Shown in pieces: positions 15,551-23,197 of a stretch of 24,590 nucleotides of DNA. The DNA comes from H111-94 sp034436045. GTDB taxonomy: Bacteria; Chloroflexota; Ktedonobacteria; Ktedonobacterales; Ktedonobacteraceae. Position 1 is the first letter of the stretch, and every line of letters begins with the position of its first letter. The stretch is from the NCBI GenBank assembly GCA_034436045.1, contig DAOTVZ010000116.1, positions 1-24,590 on the forward strand, read 5' to 3'. A program made the position numbers and the translations under genes. Under the pieces are notes generated by a model. The model had not been told where the DNA came from and did no database searches. It worked only from the letters and a program-made list of their open reading frames with translations.

Positions 15551-16534
15551 CTATCTAGAAAATATCCATAAATCCTTGACTAGAAACTGTTGGAAATTGC
15601 GTATTTGCTCGCGCAATTTGTCCTTTGAAACCATTTCTGGACGAGGATCTACGTAATAAACGCCATTCAGTTTGTTGAAAGCCACAGTATAGGCCAGGAA
15701 ATGGTTAGTCTTAAATGTAGAAGCAATACCAAACAGATTATCTCCGCTTGTATCAAGTCTTTGGGTGTAAGCTGCACGCTGTACGTCATGCAGAAAAATA
15801 GCCACAACAGGTATATCTCGTTGAAGAAGCCTGGTTAGGAAATACTTATCCAGAAATATCTTGTCTATTCTATCTTTACTGGTTGTTTTAACCGAACCAA
15901 CTATCTCTGACGCATGAATATACTGATCCTTTGTCTCAGCCGTAATGATTACTTTGTTGCGTGAAAATACTACATCTAACTCAAAAGACATCATCTGGTC
16001 AGGATAGCCGGGAATCGGAACTTTAATGGTACGTGGCTCACATACAACACCAACATCTTGAATGATAAGCTTTACCATAGACTCAAAAAGTTGTCCCATG
16101 ATTTTTCGGGCCTGGTTAGAGTTTTCAAACGAATCTCCAACACAACCAAGTGATTGTTGCATGGTATAGACAACTTTATTTAGCTCATTTGATTCAATGT
16201 ACTCTCTTGCCCCTTTTCTCTCAAGAACCGTCTCTTGATGTTGTTTGAGATCCGCCAAAAACGTCATAAAACGCTCGAAGGCTCTCTCAAATTCAGAAGG
16301 CATCTCCATGAATAATCTGGTATTTAGAGGACGAGTAATTCGGTGTTCATAGCTATTGCCATACTGGTAGAAGATATAGTGACTGTTTCTGGTCGGACGC
16401 GCCACAATGCGTGTTGGGGAGGTAGTCTGAAGGAAAATGAGAAAATCACGACATGCAAGAGCATAATCATTCAGGTTTACTATAGTTTTGTTGCGAACAA
16501 CTTTCTGCAGGTGGGCAAGGGAGTTCTCTATCAT
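15551..16534 (-). CDS. putative type II restriction endonuclease partnered with the adjacent methyltransferase
   Basis: A 327-residue protein not assignable by eye to a named restriction family. Its middle contains a PD-(D/E)XK-like core: E151 in GQLFESMVKL, D187 in FELDVVFSRNK, then E200 and K202 in VIITAETKDQ, followed by GSVKTTSKDRIDKIFLDKYF and a hydrophobic strand DIPVVAIFLHD. Its ATG overlaps the methyltransferase stop by 4 bases (ATGA at 16531-16534), which couples their translation and is typical of methyltransferase-then-nuclease pairs. GC is about 40% in sampled stretches against over 60% in sampled stretches of the glycan operon, consistent with recent transfer. The recognition site is unknown. 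Confidence 0.65.
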   Translation of the reverse strand: MIENSLAHLQKVVRNKTIVNLNDYALACRDFLIFLQTTSPTRIVARPTRNSHYIFYQYGNSYEHRITRPLNTRLFMEMPSEFERAFERFMTFLADLKQHQETVLERKGAREYIESNELNKVVYTMQQSLGCVGDSFENSNQARKIMGQLFESMVKLIIQDVGVVCEPRTIKVPIPGYPDQMMSFELDVVFSRNKVIITAETKDQYIHASEIVGSVKTTSKDRIDKIFLDKYFLTRLLQRDIPVVAIFLHDVQRAAYTQRLDTSGDNLFGIASTFKTNHFLAYTVAFNKLNGVYYVDPRPEMVSKDKLREQIRNFQQFLVKDLWIFSR

Positions 16535-17508
16535 CGAATAGATTTCCTCCGCTCTTCGTTCTTACGGTCATATTGTATCCACTCTTCAATAGACCGCTCT
16601 TCAACCAGCTCTATACGCTTTGCGGCCCAGCCGCAATATTCCAGCGACATATCACAGCCTTTCCAGGTACGTTTAAGTTGCTCAGCCACAACAACAGTTG
16701 TTCCTGAACCTAAAAAGGGGTCAATAATGACGTCACCAACATTAGAAGAGGCTAGCACCAGTTTTCTGATCAATTCCTCCGGTTTTTGTGTGGGATGAGG
16801 TGTTTTTTCGTGCATACCATTACAGGTTGTGGGAATCTCTATAACATCCTTCGGTTTGGCTCCTTTGGGATGCGGTTGCCATATATGCTCATTGCCGTGG
16901 CCGTACTGACTGGTCTCCGCCTGGGGATGCTCTGGATACTTGAGTGTATGGTCGCCATAGGGAATACGCACATCGTCGATATTGAAGGTGAAGGCCGTGC
17001 TTTTCCTGAAATGCAGAATACTTTCATGCGACCGGCCCCAATCATTGCCAAGATTCGCTTTATTTTTGTAGTGCCAGACCAACCAGCGACATGTCTTAAA
17101 AAAACGTAAAGCGGGTGCTTTGAGGTCTGCCAGCACCTCGGAGTATCCACAGATGTATAGTGTTCCGTTGGGTCTAAGTACCCGGGCAGCTTCTTTCAGC
17201 CAGCGTAGTGACCAACGCACATACTCACCATGCGATTTGAAGGTATCCCACTCGGCTTTCTTTGCGTTATAGGGCGGATCGGCAATAATCAGATCAACCG
17301 AGCTATCGGCAAGGGAGCGCAACCATCTAATGGCGTCACCAGCCCAAATTTCGCCATGTGGATGAGTATAATAGAGTTTGGGAACCGTCACTAGATTATT
17401 TTTTGCCGCTATAGGAACATATATACCGCGACCTTGTGACTGCTCCTTCGCAAAACCTGGCAGATATTGACTGACTGGAAGTTTCGAGACTGATTTCTGT
17501 GCAACCAC
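16531..17508 (-). CDS. beta-class site-specific DNA methyltransferase (N6-adenine or N4-cytosine)
   Basis: A 325-residue enzyme with the beta-class motif order: catalytic IADPPYN (DPPYN at 77-81) first, the SAM-binding DPFLGSGTT near 263-271 last. The middle contains GTLYICGYSEVLADL and GNDWGRSHESILHFRK, and HPTQKPEELI precedes motif I, as in M.RsrI/M.MunI-like enzymes. It should methylate an exocyclic amine, protecting host DNA from the overlapping downstream nuclease. The first 45 residues are an extra, poorly conserved stretch. The only start in frame is GTG at 17508, as TAG occurs four codons earlier; no Shine-Dalgarno sits close, but AGGAGG occurs beyond a hairpin. Confidence 0.85.
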   Translation of the reverse strand: MVAQKSVSKLPVSQYLPGFAKEQSQGRGIYVPIAAKNNLVTVPKLYYTHPHGEIWAGDAIRWLRSLADSSVDLIIADPPYNAKKAEWDTFKSHGEYVRWSLRWLKEAARVLRPNGTLYICGYSEVLADLKAPALRFFKTCRWLVWHYKNKANLGNDWGRSHESILHFRKSTAFTFNIDDVRIPYGDHTLKYPEHPQAETSQYGHGNEHIWQPHPKGAKPKDVIEIPTTCNGMHEKTPHPTQKPEELIRKLVLASSNVGDVIIDPFLGSGTTVVVAEQLKRTWKGCDMSLEYCGWAAKRIELVEERSIEEWIQYDRKNEERRKSIR

Positions 17509-17520
17509 GCTTACATACTA

Positions 17521-17549
17521 CAGCGTCTGAATGAGGACGCTGCCTCCTA
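17521..17549 (-). promoter_or_regulatory. hairpin between AGGAGG and the GTG start of the methyltransferase
   Basis: On the minus strand AGGAGG (about 17549-17543) is followed at once by a perfect 6-bp stem CAGCGT/ACGCTG (arms 17521-17526 and 17537-17542, 10-nt loop), then 12 nt to the GTG. The unfolded spacing is too large for initiation; folding would shorten it. This could be a translational control of the methyltransferase, or coincidence. Confidence 0.3.
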
Positions 17550-17581
17550 CCATCATCTGGCTTAACAGCACCGATTGTACG

Positions 17582-17610
17582 AATATAACATACAGGTATC
17601 TCATTAGCAA
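17582..17610 (-). promoter_or_regulatory. promoter of the restriction-modification operon
   Basis: On the minus strand, -35 TTGCTA (17610-17605), a 17-bp spacer, and -10 TATATT (17587-17582) with the extended TGT before it. Transcription would begin near 17575, about 67 nt before the GTG. It is back-to-back with the DUF503 promoter. Confidence 0.6.
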
Positions 17611-17630
17611 GGTTGAATTTCCCCCCTCGC

Positions 17631-17659
17631 TTTGCGCACCGCGTCAGCTATGTTATACT
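17631..17659 (+). promoter_or_regulatory. extended -10 promoter of the DUF503/glycan operon
   Basis: An extended -10 TGTTATACT spans 17651-17659, and a weak -35 TTTGCG lies 17 bp upstream (17631-17636). The -10 ends only six bases before the DUF503 ATG, so the transcript would start at or beside that codon. Confidence 0.6.
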
Positions 17660-17665
17660 AGCGGC

Positions 17666-17956
17666 ATGGTTATCGGGGTTTGTGAAATCACATTGCACTT
17701 GCCGACATGCCATTCTTTGAAGGAGAAGCGGCAGGTGATTAAATCACTGATGGCACGGGTGCGTAATCAGTTCGAGGTGGCGATTGCCGAGGTAGCGGAA
17801 CAGGATCGCTGGCAGCTCGCTATTATCGGCGTAAGCTGCGTTAGTAATAGTAACCAGCTTGCCAGCGAGATACTGAATCATGTGCAGCGCTACATCGAAG
17901 AGACGCGACCGGACGTAATACTCTCGAATGTTGAAATAGAAATTATAAACTGGTAG
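17666..17956 (+). CDS. DUF503 (YlxP-like) protein, probably on a leaderless transcript
   Basis: A 96-residue protein beginning MVIGVCEITLHLPTCHSLKEKRQVIKSL, a clear DUF503 signature (small ferredoxin-like alpha/beta protein, often near ribosome-maturation genes). The residues LKEKR and the C-terminal NVEIEII strand are typical. The ATG at 17666 has no Shine-Dalgarno site and follows a -10 box by six bases, so translation probably begins at the 5' end of the mRNA. The longer frame from 17531 crosses the promoter and is not coding. It is followed 10 nt later by the GT26 gene. Its biochemical role is unknown. Confidence 0.85.
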   Translation: MVIGVCEITLHLPTCHSLKEKRQVIKSLMARVRNQFEVAIAEVAEQDRWQLAIIGVSCVSNSNQLASEILNHVQRYIEETRPDVILSNVEIEIINW

Positions 17957-17966
17957 GTTAGCTTGT

Positions 17967-18764
17967 ATGTCACTTTCGGCATCATCGGCACTTCCGACCG
18001 AGCAACCCGCGCCATCCTCGGTCTATGTGCTTGGGGTGCGCGTTGATTGTGTATCGCAGCAACAGGCCATTGACGCCATTGACCGGATGGTAGCGCGCTA
18101 TCGGGCCGCTGATAAGCAGATGCCTTGTCAGCAGGTGGCGACGGTCAATATGGAGTATGTGATGGCGGCTCAGCGCAACGCGACCTTTCGACAGTGTCTC
18201 AACGAGTGCGCCCTGACGACGGCGGATGGCGCAGGTATCGTCTGGGCTACCCGTTATCTAGGTAGACCAGCACCGGAGCGTGTCACCGGTACCGATTTGT
18301 TGCCTGCGCTGGCGCAACGTTGCGCCGAACGCGGCTATCGCCTCTATTTGCTTGGCGCGGCCCCTGGTGTCGCCGAAGCGGCGGCACAGCGTCTCCAGCA
18401 ACTGGCCCCCGGTCTACAGGTTGCCGGTACTTACGCGGGTTCGCCCGCGCCTGCCGAGGAGGAGGCAATGTTAGCACGCATCGCTGGCAGTGATGCCGAT
18501 ATCCTGTGCGTGGCCTATGGTGCCCCGGCGCAGGACCTGTGGATCATGCGCAATCGCGCGCGACTATCGGTCGCGGTCGCAATGGGTGTTGGCGGAGCCT
18601 ATGATTTTATCGCGGGCAAGCAGCGACGCGCGCCGCTCTGGATGCGCCACGCGGGCCTGGAATGGTTCTACCGCCTCTATCGAGAACCCTGGCGCTGGCG
18701 GCGCATGCTGGCCTTGCCACAGTGTACTATACTCGTCATACTGAAGGGACGCAAAAGGCGATGA
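17967..18764 (+). CDS. GT26-family (WecG/TagA/CpsF) glycosyltransferase
   Basis: A 265-residue enzyme of the family that adds a second sugar (ManNAc-type) to an undecaprenyl-linked sugar in teichoic acid, enterobacterial common antigen and capsule synthesis. Visible motifs: VLGVRVDCVS, VATVNMEYV, TADGAGIVWA (85-94), YRLYLLGAAPG, and the signature MGVGGAYDFIAGKQRRAP with GLEWFYRLYREPWRWRR after it. It carries a short Ala/Pro-rich N-terminal tail and a basic C-terminus that could bind the membrane face. Its stop overlaps the heptose kinase start by 4 bases (18761-18764), implying joint expression and a surface-glycan role. The actual donor sugar is not known. Confidence 0.88.
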   Translation: MSLSASSALPTEQPAPSSVYVLGVRVDCVSQQQAIDAIDRMVARYRAADKQMPCQQVATVNMEYVMAAQRNATFRQCLNECALTTADGAGIVWATRYLGRPAPERVTGTDLLPALAQRCAERGYRLYLLGAAPGVAEAAAQRLQQLAPGLQVAGTYAGSPAPAEEEAMLARIAGSDADILCVAYGAPAQDLWIMRNRARLSVAVAMGVGGAYDFIAGKQRRAPLWMRHAGLEWFYRLYREPWRWRRMLALPQCTILVILKGRKRR

Positions 18765-19795
18765 CGCTCGATCTCATCTCATCCAGTTCTAGCTTTGATA
18801 CCACTCCTGACCACCTCAAACCGCTTGTCGATAACTTTGCGGGCAAGCGCGTTCTTGTCATTGGTGATATGGTGGCCGACGAATATCTCATCGGACGTCC
18901 GGCGCGCATTTCACGCGAAGCACCGGTTCTCATTATTGAACTGGACGAAGAGCGCATTGTCCCCGGCGGCGCGATTAACGTGGGTGTCAATGCACGCTCA
19001 CTGGCCGCCGAGGTCTTCCTGACCGGCGTAGTGGGCGATGACCTGCCGGGGCGACGGCTGCGGCAGGCCATCGACGCCTTGCAGATTCACCAGGAGGGTT
19101 TATTCACGGATACACCGCGTCCCACTTCTACCAAAACGCGCATCATGGCCGGTAGCCCGCAGCACGTGCGCCAGCATATTGTGCGCGTTGACCGCGTGGA
19201 TACCTCGGAAGTGGGTGAACCGTGTAAGGGACAGATCATTGACTATATCCGACGTATTCTACCGTCGATGGATGCCATCGTGCTATCCGACTATGAGAAT
19301 GGCGTCATCAGCCCCGATATCATCAATGCCTGCCTGCCAATGGCGCGTGAATTGCACAAAGTCGTTGTTGTCGATTCGCATGGCTCGCTCTTCCGTTTCC
19401 AGGGCGTGACGGCCCTGACGCCGAATCAGCCAGAGGCAGAGGCGACGTTGGGGATGACTATTACCAATGAACACACGCTCAACGAGGCCGGACGAAGGCT
19501 CTTAGAGGGGAGCCACGCGCAAGGTGTGCTGATTACGCGCGGCAACGAGGGGATGAGCCTCTTTGAGGTCGGTAAAACACCCCTCCATCTTCCTATTCAT
19601 CGTGCCCAACACAGCAGTGAGATCGTTGATACTAATGGGGCCGGTGATACGGTGGCGGCCACCTTTACACTGGCGCTGACGGCAGGGGCCAGCATGGCCG
19701 AGGCGGCCTATCTCGCCAACGCCGCAGCCTCGCTGGTGGTGCGGCGTCTGGGTTGCGCCAGTAATACACCCGAAGAATTGAAAAGCGTACTATGA
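18761..19795 (+). CDS. D-glycero-beta-D-manno-heptose-7-phosphate kinase-like PfkB kinase (RfaE1/HldE N-domain)
   Basis: A 344-residue stand-alone sugar kinase. The PfkB fold shows in KRVLVIGDMVADEYLIGR, the substrate-side GGAINVGVNARSLA, VLSDYENGVIS, TPNQPEAEATLG, and the anion-hole/catalytic DTNGAGDTVAATF near residue 290. Similarity to HldE's kinase half and the adjacent nucleotidyltransferase point to heptose-7-phosphate as substrate, giving heptose-1,7-bisphosphate with ATP. In HldE the two activities are one protein; here they are split and overlap by 4 bases. GmhA and GmhB are not in this window. The start at 18761 fits the ATGA overlap with GT26. Confidence 0.85.
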   Translation: MTLDLISSSSSFDTTPDHLKPLVDNFAGKRVLVIGDMVADEYLIGRPARISREAPVLIIELDEERIVPGGAINVGVNARSLAAEVFLTGVVGDDLPGRRLRQAIDALQIHQEGLFTDTPRPTSTKTRIMAGSPQHVRQHIVRVDRVDTSEVGEPCKGQIIDYIRRILPSMDAIVLSDYENGVISPDIINACLPMARELHKVVVVDSHGSLFRFQGVTALTPNQPEAEATLGMTITNEHTLNEAGRRLLEGSHAQGVLITRGNEGMSLFEVGKTPLHLPIHRAQHSSEIVDTNGAGDTVAATFTLALTAGASMAEAAYLANAAASLVVRRLGCASNTPEELKSVL

Positions 19796-20325
19796 ATATA
19801 CTATTGACCGAGACACAACGCAAAATATGTGGGCGTGCGGAACTGACCCTGGAGGTGCAGCGCCGTCAGGCCGGGGGCGAACGCGCCGTCTTCACAAACG
19901 GTTGCTTCGACCTGTTGCATCTGGGCCACGTGCGCTATCTGCAAGAGGCACGCGCGCTGGGCGACTTTCTCGTTCTTGGCTTGAACGACGATGAGGGTGT
20001 GCGTCGCTTGAAAGGGGCGCACAGGCCGCTTGTACCGGCACTGGAACGCGCCGAGATTCTGGCCGCGCTAGCCTGCATCGACTATGTTACCATTTTCAGT
20101 GAACCAACCGCAGAAGCACTTGTCAGCCTGCTGCGCCCGGCTATCTATGTTAAGGGCGCGGACTACCTTAGCGCAGACAATGTGACGCCCGATCTCAGCC
20201 GTGTGCCGGAGGCCGCTGTAGTGCAGGCTTATGGCGGTACAGTACGGCTCATTCCTTATCTGCCAAATCATTCTACTAGCGCGTTAATTGCGGCTATTCA
20301 ACGCCTGCCATTCAGCAAAGAATGA
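19792..20325 (+). CDS. D-glycero-beta-D-manno-heptose 1-phosphate nucleotidyltransferase-like (RfaE2/HldC)
   Basis: A 177-residue cytidylyltransferase-superfamily enzyme. The HxGH motif lies in VFTNGCFDLLHLGHVRYL (H43, H46); further family residues are LGLNDD, KGADYLS, and the C-terminal HSTSALI. It matches the C-terminal half of HldE, which makes ADP-heptose from heptose-1-phosphate and ATP; stand-alone forms (RfaE2/HldC) occur in bacteria with S-layer or capsule heptoses. The pairing with the kinase by overlapping stop/start (19792-19795) supports one pathway. Whether ATP or another nucleotide is used cannot be read from sequence. Confidence 0.85.
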   Translation: MNILLTETQRKICGRAELTLEVQRRQAGGERAVFTNGCFDLLHLGHVRYLQEARALGDFLVLGLNDDEGVRRLKGAHRPLVPALERAEILAALACIDYVTIFSEPTAEALVSLLRPAIYVKGADYLSADNVTPDLSRVPEAAVVQAYGGTVRLIPYLPNHSTSALIAAIQRLPFSKE

Positions 20326-20380
20326 TGCATTTCTATAATTATATGATGATGGCGTGTATATCTATGGAGCAAAAACATTT

Positions 20381-22123
20381 ATGGCTAAAGATGCAATTGA
20401 CAAATCTTCAGCGCCGCCCGGTGATGTAAATATTGCGGCATTTTCGGCGGAGACGCCGGAGGAGGTGGGTACACCATCCGGTGATATCTTCTCCATGCCC
20501 GTGCCTGTCACTACAGTCGGCGAGGAAGCGCCCCAACAGGCTGGCGCACGGCGGCAGATCGTTAAATCGGCCACTCTGGTCATGCTGGGCAATCTGGGCA
20601 GCAGTATCATGGGTATGCTGCGCCAGATCGTCGTCGCCTCGCTCGGTGGTGCGGTCGCGGGCGACTTTATCAGCGCCCTGAAGCCCACGCAGACCTTCTA
20701 TGATTTTATCGTTAACGGCTCCGTGCCGGGTGTGCTGATTCCCACCTTTAATGACTATGCCGCGCCCGAAAAACGTGAAGAGTTTCGGCGCGTCGTCTTT
20801 ACTGTTGTCAATATCATCATTCTCATCATGCTGGTGGCCTCACTGCTTTTCCTGGTCTTCTCCCCCTCGCTGATCGATATTCTAGCCGCAGGCTTTAAGG
20901 CATCAGATAAAACGTTAACGCTGCACTTTGCGCAGATTATTTTCTTCTCGCTGGTCATCCTCGGCCCCTTTTCGGTTCTGCTGGCGGGTCTGTACGCGGT
21001 GAAAGAATTTGGTTGGCCCGCCTTTGCTACGGCGGCCTATCACGTAGGCATCATTGTCGGAGCGGTCGCGGGCAGCCTGCTCAGCCAACGTTATCTACAC
21101 CTGGGGCAGTATGGGCTGGCCGTTGGTGTGATTCTGGGTGCGTTGGGTGAAATCGGGCTGCTCATTCCGGGCCTGCGCAATCAGCGTATCCGCTACATGC
21201 TGGTCATTGACTGGAGACATCCGGCACTGCGGCGCATTCTGAAACTCTATGGCCCCGTCGCCGTCAGCTTTCTTGCCAGCATGGCACTGGTCTTTCTTGA
21301 TACCAGCTTGCAATCGCAGACGCCCGGCCACAGCCATTCTGTGGCAGCGATGGGGCTGGCTACCACGTTGATCCAGTTTCCCGTCGGGCTGGTCGCCGCC
21401 GCCCTTTCCCTGGCCGTGTTGCCGACCCTCTCGGAATATGCCAGAGGCAATGACATGGAGCGCTTTAAGGAGACGCTGCAACTTGGTTTCCGTCTCGGCC
21501 TGCTGCTGATGATCCCTGCCGCCGCCGGTTTGATTGTGCTGCAACTGCCCATCGTCACGCTAGTCTTCAGGCATGGTCACTATACGGCACAGGACGCACA
21601 ATTGACGGCCATCGCGCTGCAAAATTACGCCTATCAGTTGCCCTTTGTAGCGATGGATCAACTGCTGATCGCCGCCTTTTATGCGCGTAAAAACACTCTT
21701 GTCCCCGTTATTGTGGGCTTCGTCAGTATGCTATGCTACCTGGGGGTCGCTTTGCCCTTCTGGCGCGTGGGTGGCGTAGCCGTGCTGGCCTTTGCCAATA
21801 CCGTGCAAAACTCCATGCACGCCATTATCCTGCTCGTGCTATTGCGCATGACTATCGGTTCCATGAGTGTGCGCAAGACCGCGCCTACCGTGTTGAAGAT
21901 TCTGGTAGCGACGGCTGCAATGGTCGCCGTTGCCTGGGTACTGCAAAAGGTGTTGGGGCATATCGCGCTCTTCTCGTTATCCCACCTGCTCGGTGCCCTG
22001 CTCACTGTAGCTATCGCCGGAGGTCTGGCCACCGCCGTCTATTTCGGCCTGATCCTGCTTTTCAAGGTCGAGGAGATCAGCCTGCTGCAAAGAGCCGTAA
22101 TGACGAAATTAGGCAAAAAGTAG
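20381..22123 (+). CDS. murJ: MurJ-type lipid II / glycolipid flippase
   Basis: A 580-residue polytopic membrane protein of the MOP superfamily with about 14 hydrophobic helices. IVKSATLVMLGNLGSSIMGMLRQIVVASLGG, FIVNGSVPGVLIPTFNDY, and FPVGLVAAALSLAVLPTLSEYA are the typical MurJ/MviN sequence blocks. A polar, Pro/Glu-rich cytosolic extension of about 60 residues precedes the first helix, unusual for the family. The start is taken at the ATG at 20381 with GGAG 11 nt upstream; a GTG at 20354 is an alternative. It ends the glycan operon 55 nt after the nucleotidyltransferase, so its cargo could be lipid II or the lipid-linked glycan made by the preceding enzymes. Confidence 0.88.
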   Translation: MAKDAIDKSSAPPGDVNIAAFSAETPEEVGTPSGDIFSMPVPVTTVGEEAPQQAGARRQIVKSATLVMLGNLGSSIMGMLRQIVVASLGGAVAGDFISALKPTQTFYDFIVNGSVPGVLIPTFNDYAAPEKREEFRRVVFTVVNIIILIMLVASLLFLVFSPSLIDILAAGFKASDKTLTLHFAQIIFFSLVILGPFSVLLAGLYAVKEFGWPAFATAAYHVGIIVGAVAGSLLSQRYLHLGQYGLAVGVILGALGEIGLLIPGLRNQRIRYMLVIDWRHPALRRILKLYGPVAVSFLASMALVFLDTSLQSQTPGHSHSVAAMGLATTLIQFPVGLVAAALSLAVLPTLSEYARGNDMERFKETLQLGFRLGLLLMIPAAAGLIVLQLPIVTLVFRHGHYTAQDAQLTAIALQNYAYQLPFVAMDQLLIAAFYARKNTLVPVIVGFVSMLCYLGVALPFWRVGGVAVLAFANTVQNSMHAIILLVLLRMTIGSMSVRKTAPTVLKILVATAAMVAVAWVLQKVLGHIALFSLSHLLGALLTVAIAGGLATAVYFGLILLFKVEEISLLQRAVMTKLGKK

Positions 22124-22141
22124 GGGCATATGAAAGAAATA

Positions 22142-22157
22142 ATGTCAACATTGACAT
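22142..22157. repeat. inverted repeat between convergent genes
   Basis: ATGTCAA (22142-22148) and TTGACAT (22151-22157) are perfect arms around CA, lying between the murJ stop and the stop of the coiled-coil zinc-ribbon gene. No T-run follows. It may be a weak two-way terminator or a protein site. Confidence 0.35.
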
Positions 22158-22228
22158 GAGAGGCGGCGCTGTCTCTTTCAGATTCAGAAGTTTTCATGAC
22201 TACGCTAGCATAAACAGTTTACATGTTT

Positions 22229-22942
22229 TTAACGCTCATAATAGAGTATACGGCCACAATTGGAGCAGGTCTGAAGCTCTGCGCTGATACGCACGCGCTG
22301 TAGTTCGCTGGGCGTGAGCAACACGCGGCACCACTGGCAAGCGTTTTGCTCGACCTTCGAGACGGCGCGCCCCTGTTTGCTGCGACGCATCGCTTCATAG
22401 CGCTGCAGGTGAGCAGGATCAATGGTGCCTAGCAGTTGCTCGCGCCTGCTTTGCAACTCTTGCTTGTGCCGCTCAAGCTGCTCCAGGCGCGTTTTCAGGT
22501 CGCCGCTTTCCTTCTCCCACGCCGCCTCGGCCTCTTTAAGCTCGGCCTCGCGCTGCTGTGTCACTGCCTGAAGCGCATCTGCCGCGTCAATGACTTCCAG
22601 CACGTGTTCCTCCTGGCGGCTCTGCTGGGCGCGCAAGCGTTGTGTTTCCTGCTGAAGCGATTGAAGCTCTTTGGGATTGGTGACATTGCCATCATACAAA
22701 CGTTGTTCCTGCACCTTGAGCCGCCGGTTAATATCGGCCAGCGCCCATTCCGCCTCCTTTTGGGTCTGCAAACCAGCCTGCAACTGCTGTTGCGCCGTCT
22801 TGTAATCGGCGCGCAGGCGCTGCAAACGAGGGTTGCCACGCAAGGCATTCGCAATAGACTGGCACTCTATTGTCACGCGGTCCAGTTCGATATCCAGTTG
22901 CTGCAACTGGAACAGCGTGGCAACTACCTGAGTCATACCCAT
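22229..22942 (-). CDS. coiled-coil zinc-ribbon protein (CT398-like / C4-type zinc ribbon)
   Basis: A 237-residue protein. Residues about 8-190 are a long antiparallel coiled coil rich in Gln, Leu and Glu (TLFQLQQLDIELDRV, then GNVTNPKELQSLQQETQRL, a conserved turn in this family). The C-terminal ribbon has ACQWC and TCSNCG, with C202, C205, C226 and C229. In other bacteria CT398-type proteins interact with transcription or secretion factors; the function here is unknown. The start at 22942 is preceded by AAGGAGG about 12 nt upstream; a second ATG two codons later would also fit. It is alone on the minus strand, with its own promoter. Confidence 0.85.
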   Translation of the reverse strand: MGMTQVVATLFQLQQLDIELDRVTIECQSIANALRGNPRLQRLRADYKTAQQQLQAGLQTQKEAEWALADINRRLKVQEQRLYDGNVTNPKELQSLQQETQRLRAQQSRQEEHVLEVIDAADALQAVTQQREAELKEAEAAWEKESGDLKTRLEQLERHKQELQSRREQLLGTIDPAHLQRYEAMRRSKQGRAVSKVEQNACQWCRVLLTPSELQRVRISAELQTCSNCGRILYYER

Positions 22943-22998
22943 AAACTGATGGTTCCTCCTTAGGAGAGCATACAATGGCTTGTTTGAGGTTGAATTTT

Positions 22999-23027
22999 AT
23001 TGTACCGCTTCTGCGAGCAGACTGCAA
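22999..23027 (-). promoter_or_regulatory. promoter of the coiled-coil zinc-ribbon gene
   Basis: On the minus strand, -35 TTGCAG (23027-23022), a 17-bp spacer, and -10 TACAAT (23004-22999) lie about 55 nt before the ATG at 22942, with AAGGAGG in between. Confidence 0.5.
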
Positions 23028-23054
23028 TAGCCATGACAGGGGAGCAGTGCAGCG

Positions 23055-23076
23055 AGGCGAGCGCAAGGTATCGCCT
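23055..23076. repeat. short inverted repeat upstream of the cupin and zinc-ribbon genes
   Basis: AGGCGA (23055-23060) and TCGCCT (23071-23076) are perfect arms with a 10-nt loop, in the divergent gap between the two genes. A TATACT (23133-23138) that could be a -10 for the cupin gene lies downstream, without a good -35. The rest of this gap shows no RNA gene. Confidence 0.3.
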
Positions 23077-23197
23077 GTCGGCGTTAACACATTTTTTGGC
23101 AGAATTTCATCTCCTCTTTAACATTGTTGGGCTATACTATGGAGAAATCCTGGCGACCAGACGTATTATCCTTAGTTGTTGATAGAGGAGTTGAGCT

